Origin: Parabacteroides sp900760525
Lineage (GTDB): Bacteria; Bacteroidota; Bacteroidia; Bacteroidales; Tannerellaceae
DNA: 64,000 bases
Direction: 5' to 3'
NCBI RefSeq assembly: GCF_049860805.1
Contig: NZ_CP187555.1
Span: forward strand, 806,001-870,000
Part shown: positions 60,844 through 64,000 of the stretch, piece after piece
How positions within the stretch are numbered: position 1 is the stretch's first letter
Layout of the letters: the number at the start of each line of letters is the position of its first letter
The notes under the pieces: generated by a model
Seen by the model: only the letters and a program-made list of their open reading frames with translations
Told to the model about the DNA's origin: nothing
The model's database searches: none
Program-made: the position numbers and the translations under genes

Positions 60844-61407
60844 ATGAAAGATCTGGATAAATTCATCGCGCAACAGCGTCTTCTCTATCCGGTGTCGGAC
60901 GAATCGATGCGGCTGCTGACGGAAGGGATGGAGGAAGTGTTTGCTCCGAAAGGCAGTTTTCCGGTGTATGAAGGAGATCGCGATCCGTATGTCTGGTTCG
61001 TTAAAGAAGGATTGGCCCGTTCGTTCGTAGAGCGGGATATGCGCGATGTCACCTTGTGGTTCGTGTCGTCCGGCGAAATCGTGAACATGTCTTACCGTGA
61101 GATCGCCGCCTATAATCTGGAAATGGTGGAAGATACCGTCTTGCTGCGCATTCCGGCACGGCGGCTCGAAGAGCTTTGTGAGCAGACGCTCGACCTGGCA
61201 AACTGGATGCGCAAGTTGTTGGATTATTACCTACGCGAGTATGAGAATTACTTTATCAATGACAGTTGGAGCGACGCACGTGAGCAATACGAGACCTTGT
61301 TGCGTACGCGTCCGGACCTTTTCCAACGGGTCCCCTTAAAGCATATCGCTTCATTCCTGCAAATAACCCCGCAGTCGCTCAGCCGGATACGCGCCTCTGT
61401 GAAATAG
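60844..61407 (+). CDS. Crp/Fnr-family transcriptional regulator
   Basis: 187 residues. N-terminal cyclic-nucleotide-binding-like beta barrel (about 25-120, GSFPVYEGDRDPYVWFVKEGLAR) without the Cys ligands of FNR, a dimer helix, and a short C-terminal HTH (PLKHIASFLQITPQSLSRIRASV). The HTH ends right at the stop, typical of the short Bacteroidetes type. Ligand unknown. Gap 31 bp to the C69 dipeptidase gene, so it may control or be co-transcribed with it. Confidence 0.9.
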   Translation: MKDLDKFIAQQRLLYPVSDESMRLLTEGMEEVFAPKGSFPVYEGDRDPYVWFVKEGLARSFVERDMRDVTLWFVSSGEIVNMSYREIAAYNLEMVEDTVLLRIPARRLEELCEQTLDLANWMRKLLDYYLREYENYFINDSWSDAREQYETLLRTRPDLFQRVPLKHIASFLQITPQSLSRIRASVK

Positions 61408-61438
61408 GATTCCGATTTACCTTATAAATTACCATATC

Positions 61439-63067
61439 ATGAACAAACTTAAATTAATTACCGTGATGCTTGCCGTAGCCGCATTTGTGCAAACCGGCGA
61501 TGCCTGCACGGTCGTCATTGCCGGTAAGAAAGCGACGGCTGACGGAAGTGTGTTGAACTCCCATACCGATTGCGGCTCCGATTGCCGTATACAGGTTGTC
61601 CCCGGACAGAAATATCCTAAGGGAACGATGGCGCCCGTCTATTATGGCATCCTGACACGCAACCGCCCGGAGAAGGGAGAGGGAGAGATACTGGGCTATA
61701 TTCCGCAGGCGGAGGAAACCTATACCTATTTTCATTCCGCCTATTCCCATATTAACGAATACCAGCTTTGCATCGGGGAAAGCACCATGAGCCAGCGTCC
61801 CGAACTGCAGGTCGACAAGGGGCAAGGCAAACAGATCATGACTGTGGAACAAGCCGCCGTTTTTGCCCTTCAGCGTTGTAAAACGGCAGAGGAGGCGCTG
61901 ACATTGATCACCTCCCTGATGGAAAAATACGGCTTCCTGCCCTCTTGCGGGCCTGAATCGGAATGCCTGACGCTCGCCGATCCGGATAAAGTCTGGGTTC
62001 TCGAACTTTTCAGCGTAGGAAAAGACTGGACCCCCGAAAGTGGCAAGCCCGGCGTTATCTGGGCGGCACAGCGGTTGCCGGACGACCAGGTGGCTATCAT
62101 TCCGAACTGGAGTATTATAAAGGAAATCGATCTTGGCAAACCGGATCAGTTCAGGGCTTCGTCCAACTATATGCAGGAAGCAATCGACCGGGGTTGGTAC
62201 GATCCTTCCGGCAAACATCCGTTTGTATGGCAGGAAGTATATGCCCCGACACCGCGCGAGTGGTCGACGAACCGTTTCTGGCTGTTCAATGAGACGTTTG
62301 CTCCCGGGACGACCGGCATTCCCCGCCATACGACCGATCCGTTCAAGAACCTCGACCAATATACGCAGTATGTCGAACCGCTCGCCGCCTATCCGTTCTC
62401 GATCGTCCCGGCAAAAAAGCTGACGGTACAGGATATCATGGCTTTCCAGCGTTCCACATTCGAAGGGACGATCTATGATAAAGAAAATGATGCCGCCTGG
62501 TATTATGTCGGTCCTGACGGGAAGGCGGTGAAGAGCAAGCTGGCAACCCCGTTTCCTACCCGCGAAATGCAGAAACAGATGAAGACAACCCGTCGCCGTG
62601 CGGTAGCCCGTATGGATGGCGAATATGGAATGGTGGCCCAGTTGCGTGGATGGCTTCCGCGTGAGATAGGGGGCGTCTATTGGGTGTTTGTCGATAATGC
62701 TTATACATCTCCTTACTTCCCGGTTTTTACCGGCACGACCGCTATTCCGGAAGTCTATCGTACCTACGATCCGAATACCTACAGCGACCAGTCCGCCCGT
62801 TGGGCTGTCGACTTTGTCGATAATATGCTTTATCTGAACTGGCAGGACGGAAAGAAAGATTTGCTGGCTGCCCGTGCCCCGATGGAAGAGTCGTTCTTCG
62901 CACGCAATGCTGCGATCGAACAGGAATATATGGCTTTGCAGAAGAAGAATCCCAAAAAGGCGGCCGCTTTATTGAACAGCTATGCACAGGAATGTGCCGA
63001 CAGGATCATGCAGACATACCGGGAGCTCCGGAACCTGCTGCTGGTGAAATATACGAATAACAAATAA
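61439..63067 (+). CDS. C69-family dipeptidase (PepD-like)
   Basis: 542 residues. Signal peptide 1-22 followed by Cys23 (GDACTVVIAGKKATADGS); in family C69 this cysteine becomes the N-terminal nucleophile after the leader is removed. Ntn-hydrolase fold with the blocks HTDCGSDCRIQ and NEYQLCIGES. Hydrolyses dipeptides in the periplasm. Length agrees with other exported Bacteroidetes members. Ends 110 bp before the insertion sequence. Confidence 0.9.
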   Translation: MNKLKLITVMLAVAAFVQTGDACTVVIAGKKATADGSVLNSHTDCGSDCRIQVVPGQKYPKGTMAPVYYGILTRNRPEKGEGEILGYIPQAEETYTYFHSAYSHINEYQLCIGESTMSQRPELQVDKGQGKQIMTVEQAAVFALQRCKTAEEALTLITSLMEKYGFLPSCGPESECLTLADPDKVWVLELFSVGKDWTPESGKPGVIWAAQRLPDDQVAIIPNWSIIKEIDLGKPDQFRASSNYMQEAIDRGWYDPSGKHPFVWQEVYAPTPREWSTNRFWLFNETFAPGTTGIPRHTTDPFKNLDQYTQYVEPLAAYPFSIVPAKKLTVQDIMAFQRSTFEGTIYDKENDAAWYYVGPDGKAVKSKLATPFPTREMQKQMKTTRRRAVARMDGEYGMVAQLRGWLPREIGGVYWVFVDNAYTSPYFPVFTGTTAIPEVYRTYDPNTYSDQSARWAVDFVDNMLYLNWQDGKKDLLAARAPMEESFFARNAAIEQEYMALQKKNPKKAAALLNSYAQECADRIMQTYRELRNLLLVKYTNNK

Positions 63068-63176
63068 CTCCTCCGGGTACATCTATCCGGACCGAAGTTC
63101 TTGTAGTTATTGTAATCTATGTTCCCAACCAAATAAACGGAAAGATTTTAAAACAAATTAAGAATATTGCAAAAAT

Positions 63177-64000
63177 CTAAGCCGTTTGGTCGAAAGTTTG
63201 GTTCCTGACCAATGCACAGATTCGATGTATCAGTTTGTTTCTAATATTGTTTATAACTAAATTATGATGCTTCCCCTCTTCTCTTTTGCGCCTGTAATAT
63301 TCTCTTAATATTGGATCATGTATGGCAGCGGTTCGTGCCGCTTGGGTGAGTAGCGTGTTTAGTTTTTTATTGGCAAATCCACTTGTCTTGGCATTGCTTT
63401 TGACACTGGAGCCGGAGGTTCGTTGGAACGGTACCACTCCCGCATAGCAGGCCAGCTTGCGCGGATCGTCAAAACAGGTGAAGTTTTCGGTATAAACGAT
63501 CAAAGCAAGGGCGTTGACAAAAGCCACGCCTTTGATGGATGTAATACGCTCATAATTGTTTTTGATCTCCTCTTCACTGTTGATCAGATCCATTATTTCC
63601 TTTTCCACATCTTTTATTTCACGGTTCAAGTTATCCACTTGTGTCAGGCTATGTTGATATATGTAATCTGTTGCGTGATTCCCTTTTAGGACCGAATGGA
63701 GTTCTTTGGCATGTACCAATGCTTCATTTTTCATTTTCACCAATAAATCACGGAATGTGAAAAATGAGTGCAGCGCCCGGATGGTTTCCGTATTGGGGGT
63801 ATAGACCTTGGCCATATCCTCGAAACGGCAAGCGTATTGTGCGATCAGCAATGAATCCAATTTATCGTTTTTCCCGCGTTGCATGCCGCTGCTGTGTTTG
63901 ATCCTGTAAGGATGTTCCAGCCACAGTGTATAACCCTCGTGCGCGAGAGTGTTACTCAAACAAACGCTGTAAAGTCCCGTGTTCTCACCGCAAAAGAGCA
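63177..64000 (-). mobile_element. IS110-family transposase, 5' part beyond the window
   Basis: The open frame runs from the stop at 63177 through the right edge, about 274 codons, ending GENTGLYSVCLS at its visible N-terminal side. Part of the N-terminal DEDD RuvC-like domain, a long helical spacer (about LRALHSFFTFRDLLVK onward) and the C-terminal transposase_20 domain with IKGVAFVNALALI and YAGVVPFQRTSGSS containing the catalytic Ser region are present. IS110 elements use a Ser-containing DEDD transposase and a bridge RNA encoded in a non-coding end. The 3' non-coding end here is only about 110 bp, so the RNA is probably upstream, outside the window. Start not visible. Confidence 0.9.

Noticed and set aside
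61454..62359. 301-residue open frame on the minus strand
   Set aside because: Antisense to the C69 dipeptidase gene.

Overview
The window looks like chromosome from a Bacteroidales gut commensal, most likely Parabacteroides or a close relative. The genus is inferred from gene content; no 16S or marker comparison was possible. Supporting signs are a SusC/SusD pair, a one-piece hybrid two-component sensor with an AraC output domain, FecR/ECF pairs, a GH97 glycosidase, histidine-acid phosphatase (MINPP type), AsmA and DUF5686-like envelope proteins, and Bacteroidetes-type -7 boxes (TAnnTTTG) ahead of many genes.

Layout. 1-4.7 kb: a mostly minus-strand stress group (small Lys-rich protein, manganese catalase, YtxH-like and GlsB-like proteins, FAD oxidoreductase, coiled-coil protein). 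5.0-6.3 kb: a secreted MINPP-like phosphatase. 6.4-22.5 kb: a carbohydrate-utilisation locus. It holds a hybrid sensor, a FecR anti-sigma gene broken by an exact 44-bp tandem duplication, an STN-containing SusC, SusD, and an exported enzyme set: sugar isomerase/hydratase-like TIM barrel, Gfo/Idh/MocA oxidoreductase, and a HEAT plus double-DUF1080 protein. That set resembles the recently recognised 3-keto-glycoside route of glycan cleavage. 22.6-28.1 kb: cytoplasmic PAS/GAF kinase, upp, HU, murB and an MBL hydrolase. 28.1-33.1 kb: a MITE-like inverted-repeat element, a twin-SGNH esterase divergent from a GH97 glycosidase, and an MBL protein.

33.3-40.1 kb: two tandem tRNA-Cys genes, rfbC-rfbB, a large AsmA protein, and an arsR/arsM pair that share an operator-like motif. 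40.1-41.7 kb: a gene-poor stretch with REP-like palindromes and remnants of what looks like a type III restriction-modification operon. 41.7-46.2 kb: LysR regulator with a YeiH-type exporter, then PBP1A. 46.3-54.3 kb: a tight run glpD-glpK-glpF, a PL8-type lyase with a CBM9-like tail, and a dihydroorotase-family protein. 54.4-55.3 kb: queE/queD. 55.3-60.1 kb: a candidate small RNA and an ECF sigma/FecR pair flanked by two related exported proteins, one carrying an STN domain. 60.2-63.1 kb: a second ECF sigma factor, a Crp/Fnr regulator and a C69 dipeptidase. 63.2 kb to the right edge: a truncated view of an IS110-family transposase.

The most distinctive finding is the 44-bp self-complementary tandem repeat that frameshifts fecR inside the sugar locus. 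It sits beside an STN-bearing SusC and has no neighbouring ECF sigma gene, so the locus appears to carry two signalling systems, one of them currently off or switchable.
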